The notes under the pieces were generated by a model. The model had not been told where the DNA came from. It ran no database searches and was given only the letters and a program-made list of their open reading frames with translations. This document shows positions 1-7,246 of a DNA stretch of 64,000 bases, in pieces. The translations under genes were made by a program, and so were the position numbers. Numbering within the stretch: position 1 is the first letter of the stretch; each line of letters begins with the position of its first letter. Origin of the DNA: Sphaerochaetaceae bacterium (GTDB lineage Bacteria; Spirochaetota; Spirochaetia; Sphaerochaetales; Sphaerochaetaceae); contig JAQQAR010000076.1 in assembly GCA_028532765.1 (NCBI GenBank), forward strand, positions 50,637 through 114,636, in the 5' to 3' direction.

Positions 1-319
1 AGGTCAGTTCCTTGAATACTGGAATGGTTACACCGGCAATATTGCCTTTTGCTTTAACCACCTTGTCTATCTTGATGAGCTTTTCAACCTTCAGTTCAGA
101 AGCGAATGCGGTATTTTCATGATACACAGCAATCCACGTCTGCATGTCCTGAACGAGCGCCTCCTGCTTTTTCTTCAGTGAAGCCACCTCAGCAGAAATT
201 TGCCTGATAACCATTTGCAACTGTTGTTTTTTCAGTTGCAGGGTCGGCAGATAACGCTGGTATTGCTTCAATCTGTCCTTCTGGAGTTTCTGTTCGTTCT
301 TGGTCAGTTTGACGGCCAT
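1..319 (-). CDS. atpD: V-type ATP synthase subunit D (partial, 3' end outside window)
   Basis: Central-stalk subunit of the A/V-type rotary ATPase, linking the catalytic head to the membrane ring. Only the first 106 residues are present. They begin MAVKLTKNEQKLQKDR and continue as a long charged helix (KKKQEALVQDMQTW), typical of the subunit D coiled coil. AAGGAG lies five bases before the ATG. It follows atpB by nine bases in the same operon. The rest of the gene, and any I and K subunit genes, would lie to the left of the window. Confidence 0.9.
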   Translation of the reverse strand, partial: MAVKLTKNEQKLQKDRLKQYQRYLPTLQLKKQQLQMVIRQISAEVASLKKKQEALVQDMQTWIAVYHENTAFASELKVEKLIKIDKVVKAKGNIAGVTIPVFKELT

Positions 320-328
320 CTCGACTCC

Positions 329-1633
329 TTAGTCATTCATCTTCTTGGGCCAGCGACTCAGGATCAAATCACTCTTCAATCCTGTTTCATTTGGCTCGAA
401 ACAGTCACTGAGAATCTCCCATCCCAAGTCCAGCGCTCCCTCAAGGGGGATATTCACACTCAAATCCATCAATTTGCTTTCAAACAATCGACCATATTTG
501 AGCAATTTCTCATCCCAATCGGTCATATTGAAGCCCATCGATTTCTTTTCCAGTGACTCCTTGTATGATGCATACAGTTTGATCATACCATCCATCAAAG
601 CACGATGGTCATCCCTGGTATCCTTGTTGACCTGTTGCTTGAGTCTACTCAACGACCCAAATGGCTCAATCCTTCCACCCTTCAGATAGTACTGACCTTC
701 GGTGATATACCCGGTATTATCAGGAACCGGATGGGTAACATCATCACCAGGCATGGTAGTTACCGCAAGAATGGTTACAGAGCCTGCCCCCTCAAAGTCA
801 ACAGCCTTCTCATATCGGGAAGCAAGGGAACTGTAAAGATCCCCAGGATATCCTCGGTTTGAAGGCACCTGGTCCATGGTAATGGCCATCTCTTTCATGG
901 AGTCAGCAAAGTTGGTCATATCAGTTAGCAGTACAAGTACCTTCTTGCCATCCTGTGCAAAACGCTCAGCAACAGCAAGGGCCATATCAGGGACCAACAT
1001 ACATTCAACGGTTGGGTCACTTGCAGTATGGATGAACATAATCGTTCGACTCATTGCACCACTACTCTCAAGGGTATCCTTGAAGAAGAGATAGTCATCA
1101 TACTTGAGACCCATACCTCCAAGTACGATCAGGTCAACTTCTGCCTGCATGGCAATTCTCGCAAGCAGTGGGTTGTAAGGCTCACCACTGACACTGAAAA
1201 TGGGAAGTTTCTGACTCTCAACCAAGGTATTGAATACATCAATCATCGGGATACCCGTTCTGATCATGTTACGAGGAATGATACGCTTTGCAGGATTTAC
1301 CGCAGGACCACCGATATCAATCATATTGTCTGACAGTGAAGGCCCATTGTCACGGGGATTGCCGGTACCATCAAATACACGACCGAGAAGGTTCTCTGTA
1401 TACGAGACACGCATCGGAACGCCAAGGAATCGCACCTGATCACCGGTGGATATGCCCTGTGCTCCGCTGAATACCTGCAAAGAGACCAGATCATCATCAA
1501 GCTTGATGACACTCGCATAGCTCTGCTCACCTTCAGAGGTGACAATGGCAAGCTCACTGTTGCTTACCCCGGCGGCACGCACGGTGATGACGTTTCCTAC
1601 AATGGATTCAATTTTTGAATAGACTTTCTGCAT
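329..1633 (-). CDS. atpB: V-type ATP synthase subunit B
   Basis: Non-catalytic nucleotide-binding subunit of the A3B3 head, 434 residues. Recognised from family signatures: beta-barrel N terminus ([16 protein letters not shown]), [13 protein letters not shown] where the catalytic subunit would have a P-loop, and [17 protein letters not shown] near residue 265. The ATG at 1633 is preferred over a TTG two codons upstream because AAGGGG sits six bases before it. It lies ten bases after the atpA stop and is clearly co-transcribed with atpA and atpD. Confidence 0.96.
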   Translation of the reverse strand: MQKVYSKIESIVGNVITVRAAGVSNSELAIVTSEGEQSYASVIKLDDDLVSLQVFSGAQGISTGDQVRFLGVPMRVSYTENLLGRVFDGTGNPRDNGPSLSDNMIDIGGPAVNPAKRIIPRNMIRTGIPMIDVFNTLVESQKLPIFSVSGEPYNPLLARIAMQAEVDLIVLGGMGLKYDDYLFFKDTLESSGAMSRTIMFIHTASDPTVECMLVPDMALAVAERFAQDGKKVLVLLTDMTNFADSMKEMAITMDQVPSNRGYPGDLYSSLASRYEKAVDFEGAGSVTILAVTTMPGDDVTHPVPDNTGYITEGQYYLKGGRIEPFGSLSRLKQQVNKDTRDDHRALMDGMIKLYASYKESLEKKSMGFNMTDWDEKLLKYGRLFESKLMDLSVNIPLEGALDLGWEILSDCFEPNETGLKSDLILSRWPKKMND

Positions 1634-1643
1634 CTGCAACCCC

Positions 1644-3401
1644 TTAGATCAACTGCTCAGCGTCAGGATCAACACTACGTTGTTTCCCCTGGTACAGGGC
1701 AAGAATCTCCCCTTCTATCTGTGTGAAGCGCTCGCTCTTCGTTTCAACATTGTTCCAGTCAAGGAACTTCTGCCTAAGCGTGTTAAAGAAGGAACGCACA
1801 TGTTTCTTATCTTCTAGATCAAACTCAGTCGCAAGTACCTTGAACAGTACCTCAAAGGTATGTTTCTGTCTTTCCGGTGGGACCGAAGCATCAACTGGGT
1901 CAAAGGAGTTCTGCTGTAGGTAAAAAGCATCAATCAACTCACTCTTCTGGTAGGTGATATAGTCTGAAACCGAGGTTCCCTCTTCACCGACAACCTTCAT
2001 CATCTGATTGACCTCATTACCCCTTCTCAGGATATTGCGTGCATACTCGACCTTTGCCTGTTTGATGATACCCTCATATTTCGACCAGGAAGTGAGCGGA
2101 TCGATTGCAGGATATTTACGTGCATCACTGCGTTCCCTACTCAATCCGTGGAAAGCTCCAACAACCTTGAGTGTAGCCTGTGTTACCGGCTCCTCAAAGT
2201 TACCACCAGCAGGACTGACAGTTCCTCCGATGGTTACCGAACCAATACGACCATCACGCAGACGAACCTTTCCAGCTCTCTCATAGAACTCTGCAATACG
2301 GCTCTCAAGATAGGCTGGGAATGCCTCTTCACCAGGAATCTCTTCAAGACGACCACTCATCTCACGCATTGCCTGTGCCCAACGGCTGGTGGAGTCAGCC
2401 AAGAGCAGGACACTGAGTCCCATTTGCCTGTAGTACTCAGCAAGTGTCACAGCGGTGTATACAGAAGCCTCACGGCTTGCTACCGGCATGGAAGAGGTAT
2501 TACAGATGATGATGGTACGTTCCATCAATGAACGACCGGTCTTCGGGTCAACAAGCTCAGGGAACTCCTTGAGAACCTCAACTACCTCACCGGCTCTCTC
2601 ACCACATGCAGCAATAATTACGATATCCACATCTGCATTACGGCTGGTCATATGCTGGAGAACAGTCTTTCCTGCACCAAACGGGCCAGGGGTACAGTAG
2701 GTACCACCCTTGGCAACAGGGAGGAAGGTATCGATGATCCTGATTTTGGTCACCAAGGTCTCATCGGGGCGTAGACGCTCCTCATAGAGTTTGATGGCTT
2801 TCTTGACTGGCCAGGTGAAGATCATGGAAAGGTCTTTCTTGTTACCTTTTGCATCCTCTACGGTACAAATGGTATCACGAACGCCATAGCTACCCTTTTC
2901 CTTGATGCTTACAACCTTCCAATCTGTATCTGCTAGATTAAATGGAATCATGATCTGGTGGGTGAACAGACCTTCTGGGACAGTACCGAATGTATCGCCG
3001 GGGCGGAGCTTGTCTCCCACCTTTGCTACAGGGGTAAACTCCCAATCATTGTTGGGGATTGCATCAAGGTACACACCACGTTGGAGAAAGAACCCACACT
3101 GTTTTGCGAGTTCAGGAAGGGGGTTCTGCAAACCATCATAGATCTGCTGCAAGAGCCCGGGCCCCAAGGCAACACTCAACATCTCGCCGGAGAACTCTAC
3201 TGTATCCCCAACGCGGATTCCACCAGTCATTTCGAAGACCTGCAGGGAAGCCGTATTCCCATTGATACGGATTACCTCACCCTTGAGGCGATCATCACCA
3301 ACATGGATATATCCGACTTCATTCTTTGCAATAGCACTGTCGAACTCGACTGTTACCATATTCCCGTTGACGCCTAAGACACGCCCACTTGTATTTGCCA
3401 T
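1644..3401 (-). CDS. atpA: V-type ATP synthase subunit A (catalytic)
   Basis: Catalytic subunit of the V-type ATPase head, 585 residues, of normal length for the family. A P-loop (GPFGAGKT) lies near residue 235, the Walker B region is [28 protein letters not shown] near residue 325, and the family insertion domain precedes the P-loop. An in-frame GTG at 3413 overlaps the upstream stop, but GGAG six bases before the ATG at 3401 makes that the likelier start (MANTSGRV). In this organism class the complex may work as an ion pump or an ATP synthase; the direction cannot be read from this sequence. Confidence 0.96.
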   Translation of the reverse strand: MANTSGRVLGVNGNMVTVEFDSAIAKNEVGYIHVGDDRLKGEVIRINGNTASLQVFEMTGGIRVGDTVEFSGEMLSVALGPGLLQQIYDGLQNPLPELAKQCGFFLQRGVYLDAIPNNDWEFTPVAKVGDKLRPGDTFGTVPEGLFTHQIMIPFNLADTDWKVVSIKEKGSYGVRDTICTVEDAKGNKKDLSMIFTWPVKKAIKLYEERLRPDETLVTKIRIIDTFLPVAKGGTYCTPGPFGAGKTVLQHMTSRNADVDIVIIAACGERAGEVVEVLKEFPELVDPKTGRSLMERTIIICNTSSMPVASREASVYTAVTLAEYYRQMGLSVLLLADSTSRWAQAMREMSGRLEEIPGEEAFPAYLESRIAEFYERAGKVRLRDGRIGSVTIGGTVSPAGGNFEEPVTQATLKVVGAFHGLSRERSDARKYPAIDPLTSWSKYEGIIKQAKVEYARNILRRGNEVNQMMKVVGEEGTSVSDYITYQKSELIDAFYLQQNSFDPVDASVPPERQKHTFEVLFKVLATEFDLEDKKHVRSFFNTLRQKFLDWNNVETKSERFTQIEGEILALYQGKQRSVDPDAEQLI

Positions 3402-3412
3402 ATCCAACTCCA

Positions 3413-3946
3413 CTAATTGTTCTCAATCTCAGTCTGAATATTGGAAAAGAGACGCTTGAACTCAGCGTTTCCTTCCTCTCGGGTAAAAAGACTTTTTCTT
3501 TGCAACATTTTCAGTTTCAACGCATACGAAAGAAGCCCTTCAATATCAAATGTATGAAGAGCACTCAAATCATCCAGATAGTTCCAATGCAGCCTTATCA
3601 GCAACATTTCAGCCTGTAGTACGTCATCACTGGAAAGAGCCTGACGCACAGTATCACTGATTTTGGCTTCTTTATCCCCATCATTTCGGTAGGAAGGATC
3701 AGAGAGAGAAAGTTTCCTACTTCTTGCCTCAGTCAACTCCTTCTTTACCATGCCAGCAAAATGTTGGTACTGGAAAAGAAAATGATGTGAGGATGCAACA
3801 CCACTTACCGCCTGCTCCAAAAGTAGGTAGTGAGCCTTGCTTACCTGCTCTTTGCAGAGCGACAGAAAGGTATCAGTTGTGAAGGGAAGCACTCCGTCAT
3901 ACCGTAAGGAAGGTAACGTTGCTACCAAATAATAGTAGGAAGCCAC
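3413..3946 (-). CDS. DUF2764 family protein of the V-ATPase operon
   Basis: A 177-residue protein starting at GTG with AAGGAG five bases upstream. It begins MASYYYLVATLPSLRYDG, characteristic of the DUF2764 proteins found between atpE and atpA in spirochaete V-ATPase operons such as that of Borrelia. It is mostly helical and has no membrane segment. Its position between the E and A genes, where other lineages carry C and F subunit genes, suggests a stalk or assembly role, but no biochemical function is known to me. Confidence 0.85.
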   Translation of the reverse strand: MASYYYLVATLPSLRYDGVLPFTTDTFLSLCKEQVSKAHYLLLEQAVSGVASSHHFLFQYQHFAGMVKKELTEARSRKLSLSDPSYRNDGDKEAKISDTVRQALSSDDVLQAEMLLIRLHWNYLDDLSALHTFDIEGLLSYALKLKMLQRKSLFTREEGNAEFKRLFSNIQTEIENN

Positions 3947-3955
3947 GACAACTCC

Positions 3956-4558
3956 TTATTGTTCCGCTTTGAAAACGATGTCCTGGATGGAAGGAGAAAG
4001 GAACGGACGAAGCAGTTCCGCAGTCTCCTCTGCACTGAAATCATAGAATGCCGAACCATCCTTCTCACTCACCCTGAAACCAGATCTTGCAGAAGGCACT
4101 GCCTTGATCTCAAGACCTTTCTTGAGTTCATCACCAAGCTCCTTTTTCAGGGATGTTGCGAGCTGATCGAAATCTTTCTTGCTCAGCTGCAGTTCCTTTC
4201 CCCCGATATCTGAAAGGGAAGAAACAACCTTGATAATTACATTGACAAGGTCCTTGCTGGAATAGGCTTTCTCTATATCAGCTGTAAGAATCCTGTCCAG
4301 TTCAGCCTGTATGGCCTTCTTCAGGGAGAGTAGTACATCCCTGCTTGCCTGCTGAAGACTGCTGATTGCACTCTGGTCCCGCGTCTGGATCTCTTTGTGA
4401 GCTTTCTCGATTTCCCGAGCAGCCTCTTTGCGGGCTTTCTCTACCAATGTTGCGGCCTCAGCCTTTGCATCAGCAATAATCTGATCAGCCTCTTTCTGGG
4501 CAGCCTCAATTCCATCCCTGCGGATGGAAGCAACCAAATCTTGAATCTGTTGAGCCAT
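3956..4558 (-). CDS. atpE: V-type ATP synthase subunit E
   Basis: Peripheral-stalk subunit, 200 residues. The N-terminal half is a long alanine/lysine/glutamate-rich coiled coil (AQKEADQIIADAKAEAATL), and the C-terminal half is a compact domain ending near FLSPSIQDIVFKAEQ, the standard layout of subunit E. TAGGA precedes the ATG by six bases. It is the first gene of the minus-strand ATPase operon seen here, with a gap of about 220 bases upstream. Confidence 0.9.
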   Translation of the reverse strand: MAQQIQDLVASIRRDGIEAAQKEADQIIADAKAEAATLVEKARKEAAREIEKAHKEIQTRDQSAISSLQQASRDVLLSLKKAIQAELDRILTADIEKAYSSKDLVNVIIKVVSSLSDIGGKELQLSKKDFDQLATSLKKELGDELKKGLEIKAVPSARSGFRVSEKDGSAFYDFSAEETAELLRPFLSPSIQDIVFKAEQ

Positions 4559-4680
4559 CTGAATTCCTACCTTGTCCTAGAGTTCCAATAGGTCACGAAA
4601 TATTTGGATTCTGCCTATATACGCAAAATTTGCCAAACTGTAGGGAATTATCGTGCAATGAACATAAAATTTCAACCTAT

Positions 4681-4709
4681 TTGTCAATTTTTGTCCATTT
4701 GGCTATATC
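4681..4709 (+). promoter_or_regulatory. Candidate promoter with overlapping inverted repeat
   Basis: TTGTCA at 4681-4686 and TATATC at 4704-4709 are separated by 17 bases and point toward the gene at 4780. A 9-bp inverted repeat (TTTGGCTAT at 4698-4706, ATAGCCAAA at 4719-4727) overlaps the -10 and could be an operator or a hairpin. The rest of the 4559-4779 gap is AT-rich, and I found no convincing promoter for the ATPase operon in it. Confidence 0.4.
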
Positions 4710-4779
4710 TATTCCCCAATAGCCAAAAGAAATCACCGGAATTCTATACCCTTCCCGATATTTTTGCTAGGATGTTCCC

Positions 4780-5094
4780 ATGAATATGCTTGCTAGACAT
4801 GCCCATCTCTATACCAACGATAGTAAACGAGGGATTCTCTGTATTGAAAATCTTCACGATGGGATGGTCCACCTTCTTATCAGTGAAAATATGGCAAAAG
4901 ACATACAAGCTATACGGTTCCGTCTTGATCTTGGGACATTTGCGCATACAGCTCTCCAGGATGCATATGAGCATATTGGTCTGGAAGTATTTTCCATCAG
5001 GGTATTGGTAACCGCTGATGAGGATGAAGACTTGGATGAACTGCTCGCTGCACAAGAGACTTTACTGCTATCGCAGGGCAAATTACTTTATTGA
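4780..5094 (+). CDS. Small protein resembling a degenerate GIY-YIG domain
   Basis: A 104-residue soluble protein. The pattern RGILCIENLHDGMVHLLIS, then NMAKDI, then RLDLGTFAHTALQDAYEHIG and an acidic tail, follows the layout of GIY-YIG nuclease domains (GIY, YIG, SxN, long helix, NxxLQxAWxKYG). The GIY reads GIL, the YIG reads LLI and the catalytic Arg is not evident, so nuclease activity is unlikely. The similarity is from pattern memory, not a search. AGGA lies seven bases before the ATG; the same bases could form a -10 (TAGGAT). An additional in-frame ATG lies at the third codon. Confidence 0.6.
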   Translation: MNMLARHAHLYTNDSKRGILCIENLHDGMVHLLISENMAKDIQAIRFRLDLGTFAHTALQDAYEHIGLEVFSIRVLVTADEDEDLDELLAAQETLLLSQGKLLY

Positions 5095-5105
5095 AGCATA
5101 TATGT

Positions 5106-5142
5106 TGATATTCCTCTTACAGATGTACAAGGAGGAATATCA
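5106..5142 (+). promoter_or_regulatory. Stem-loop that occludes a Shine-Dalgarno site
   Basis: TGATATTCCTC (5106-5116) pairs exactly with GAGGAATATCA (5132-5142). The 3' arm contains the GGAGG ribosome-binding site and the A of the ATG of the downstream ORF. The 11-bp stem, with a 15-nt loop, would hide the start site. There is no T-run, so it is not an ordinary terminator. Confidence 0.6.
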
Positions 5143-5543
5143 TGTACGGGAGAATCCAGAAACATAGTACGGTAAGGCTCTTCAGTAATGCACAGGAGGC
5201 CTATCGACTGCTTGCACACTATTATCTGAAAGTTACAAATGCGGGTGGGTGTATTCTTGATTACCTATTACTGCCCCATTCAATTGACTTGTTGCTCTCC
5301 TTTCCCAATACCATGAATAATCTTATTGCAGTGGATTCCGCCCATTTGCTTCCACTCTTTGGTACATTGGGAGCCAGGGGGAAACACTACCCTTTCTCTG
5401 GTACCTATGAACTCTACCATGCAAGTCACTGTTTCTGTGAATTGGGAAAGGCAGGAACAAATGTCCTGCCTTTCAGCTTGGAATCAATTTTGCAGGAAAA
5501 GAAACGTGCTAGGATTTGTTCGCCTTCGCCTTGTCTTTTTTGA
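5142..5543 (+). CDS. Hypothetical protein of unknown family
   Basis: A 133-residue ORF with a very strong ribosome-binding site (AAGGAGG) ahead of its ATG, although that site lies in a stem-loop. I do not recognise the protein. It has no evident signal peptide or strong membrane segment and contains several Cys and His residues in its second half. The last 35 bases overlap the convergent udp gene, and a strong hairpin lies inside the 3' part. The C terminus may therefore be frameshifted or the ORF decayed. Confidence 0.5.
   Translation: MYGRIQKHSTVRLFSNAQEAYRLLAHYYLKVTNAGGCILDYLLLPHSIDLLLSFPNTMNNLIAVDSAHLLPLFGTLGARGKHYPFSGTYELYHASHCFCELGKAGTNVLPFSLESILQEKKRARICSPSPCLF
5446..5474. terminator. 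Strong hairpin, possible bidirectional terminator
   Basis: GAAAGGCAGGA (5446-5456) and TCCTGCCTTTC (5464-5474) form a perfect 11-bp stem with a 7-nt loop. It lies between two convergent genes but inside the 3' end of the plus-strand ORF. Neither side has a long T-run, so terminator function is likely but not certain. Confidence 0.5.
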
Positions 5544-6300
5544 TAAGATTACGAACCCCTTGGATTGTTACTCGTATGGCATCCTCGGTATCGTGGAGCT
5601 TTGGGTTCTCCATACCCAGGAGTTCACGCTCCTGGTTACCCACCACAAAGAAATCACTACCACAGCGAACACCCAAGTGTGCAGCAACCACAAAGAGAGC
5701 AGCACTCTCCATCTCGCTTGCCAAGACACCAAGTCGTTTCCAAGCCTCCCACTTATTAATCAGATCATAGCTGACCGGCATCAGGGAAGGATCATGCTGA
5801 CCGTAAAAAGAGTCCTTGCATTGTACGACACCCAGGTGACTTCTTTTTTCAAGTTGGTCGGCAGCCTCTTTCAATGCTGATACAACCTCAAAGTTAGCTA
5901 CAGCAGGAAATTCTATAGGTGCATACTCCCTGCTGGTTCCTTCCATTCTTACAGCACCGGTAGCAATCACGACATCACCGCCCATCACTTCCAAGGCGAT
6001 ACCACCACAGGTACCCATGCGGATGAATGTATCACTTCCACATTTGAAGAGTTCTTCCATTGCAATGGAGGCCGAAGGGCCACCAATACCAGTGGAGGTA
6101 ACCGATACCTTCTCCCCATCCAGGAACCCTGTATAGGTAACATATTCCCTGCTATCAGCCACCAGAGACGCATCATCAAGATACTTAGCAATCAGTGGCA
6201 CCCGCTTCGGATCACCAGGAAGAATGACATATCTACCTACATCGCCCTCTTTGATATGCAAATGGTATTGAATACCTGTTCCGTTCATATAGTCTGACAT
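5509..6300 (-). CDS. udp: Uridine phosphorylase
   Basis: Converts uridine and phosphate to uracil and ribose-1-phosphate in pyrimidine salvage; cytosolic. The 263 residues carry the nucleoside phosphorylase signatures [11 protein letters not shown] near residue 23, [14 protein letters not shown] near 72, RMGTCGG near 94 and the nucleoside-binding SEMESAALF near 195. GGAGG precedes the ATG by five bases. A UPRT-like gene at 27795 could use the uracil released. The 3' end overlaps a convergent ORF. Confidence 0.93.
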   Translation of the reverse strand: MSDYMNGTGIQYHLHIKEGDVGRYVILPGDPKRVPLIAKYLDDASLVADSREYVTYTGFLDGEKVSVTSTGIGGPSASIAMEELFKCGSDTFIRMGTCGGIALEVMGGDVVIATGAVRMEGTSREYAPIEFPAVANFEVVSALKEAADQLEKRSHLGVVQCKDSFYGQHDPSLMPVSYDLINKWEAWKRLGVLASEMESAALFVVAAHLGVRCGSDFFVVGNQERELLGMENPKLHDTEDAIRVTIQGVRNLIKKDKAKANKS

Positions 6301-6355
6301 AGATCCTCCCTCACCATTTCATGGTATCACCCACTGTATCTGGGTGCAAGCTATC

Positions 6356-6835
6356 TCAGTACCCCATCTGCTTCAACATATCTGCAAGCACACGAAACCG
6401 CTCACCAAGTCGTTCCCCTTCCTGGGATAGGGCATCATTGAGCAGTCGAATATCGGTATCAATCATTGGATTATCTGTGCAAACCTCGACGCTCATAGCA
6501 TCCCCTTGCAGTCCAATACGGTCAATGGTCTCTTGATCTGGATCATAGAACTTAGGAAATCGATAGGCATCCTGAAAATACAGATTGGTCCTACATATCA
6601 GGATTGCCAAGTCAAGTGCACGGGTAAGGGGAAGTTCTTCACTCTGGCGTGACCACTTCTCGCCAGTATAACGCCACACCTTTGCTGATGCTTCCACACT
6701 GCCCCGATCATTCCACTGAGCCAATCCAATCGAGAGACCTTTGGCATCACTTTCATTTGCCTGTTTTCCATCAACGTGTTCATAGTTCGGTACCACGATA
6801 ACGGGCTTGTGTTTCAAACTTGTAGGTATCTTCAT
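6356..6835 (-). CDS. DUF6530 family protein
   Basis: A 159-residue soluble protein that I recognise as DUF6530, from motifs such as LKHKPVIVVPNYEHVDG, SIGLAQWNDRG, RYTGEKWSRQSEELPL and DRIGLQGDAMSVEVCT. The family is widely conserved but uncharacterised. GGAGA lies eight bases before the ATG. It overlaps the upstream GIY-YIG-like gene by four bases (ATGA), so the two are translationally coupled and probably act together. Confidence 0.8.
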   Translation of the reverse strand: MKIPTSLKHKPVIVVPNYEHVDGKQANESDAKGLSIGLAQWNDRGSVEASAKVWRYTGEKWSRQSEELPLTRALDLAILICRTNLYFQDAYRFPKFYDPDQETIDRIGLQGDAMSVEVCTDNPMIDTDIRLLNDALSQEGERLGERFRVLADMLKQMGY

Positions 6836-7170
6836 ACATGTATCTCCTTTGCGTGTATATAGGTTTGTTTCATCATGGAGAGCAGGGTATCCAGTTCTGC
6901 ACGATAATCCGAAACATCCTCTTGATAATCCAGCTCTTCTAAAACGGAAAAATCCATAATGGAAGGCCCATGCTTGCTATAGCTATCCTGTAATGATGGA
7001 TAGTTTGCAAGTGCCCCAACAGAGAGACGGAAAAAGAGAGAGTTCTTGGTTGCCTGAAAATTTTTGCTTACACCCAGGTACTCTTGTGAAGTACTGGCAT
7101 CAACCAAAAGAAATACACCCATTGGTGGTTTTTGCTCCTCATAAAGGGCTCTAAGATGTTTCTTGTTCAT
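6832..7170 (-). CDS. GIY-YIG-like small protein
   Basis: A 112-residue protein with the GIY-YIG domain layout: MGVFLLVD (for GVY), EYLGVSKNF (for YIG-S-N) and LQDSYSKHGPSIMDFSVLEEL (for the LQxDWxKYGxxxFxFEVLE helix). The canonical Arg after the SxN motif is replaced, so cleavage activity is doubtful. AAGGA precedes the ATG by six bases. It heads a two-gene operon with the DUF6530 gene and has a strong promoter with dyad repeats. Confidence 0.7.
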   Translation of the reverse strand: MNKKHLRALYEEQKPPMGVFLLVDASTSQEYLGVSKNFQATKNSLFFRLSVGALANYPSLQDSYSKHGPSIMDFSVLEELDYQEDVSDYRAELDTLLSMMKQTYIHAKEIHV

Positions 7171-7179
7171 ACTGAATCC

Positions 7180-7227
7180 TTTAGTAAATTACTAAATTAG
7201 TATACTTAGTAAAAAGCCCTCTGTAAA
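7180..7227 (-). promoter_or_regulatory. Promoter with dyad operator for the GIY-YIG-like/DUF6530 operon
   Basis: On the minus strand TTTACA (7222-7227) and TATACT (7199-7204) are separated by 17 bases. Downstream, TTTAGTA and TACTAAA (7180-7196) form a dyad, and ACTAA/TTAGT (7191-7201) forms a second. AGTA units recur, resembling binding sites of MarR/HxlR-type regulators; no such regulator is in the window. The -35 lies inside the mutS2 terminator hairpin. Confidence 0.6.
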
Positions 7228-7233
7228 GAGGGC
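7211..7233 (-). terminator. Terminator of mutS2
   Basis: GCCCTCT/AGAGGGC stem with a 4-nt loop, followed on the minus strand by TTTTT, 14 bases after the mutS2 stop. A textbook intrinsic terminator. Confidence 0.85.
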
Positions 7234-7246
7234 ATGATCAATATTT

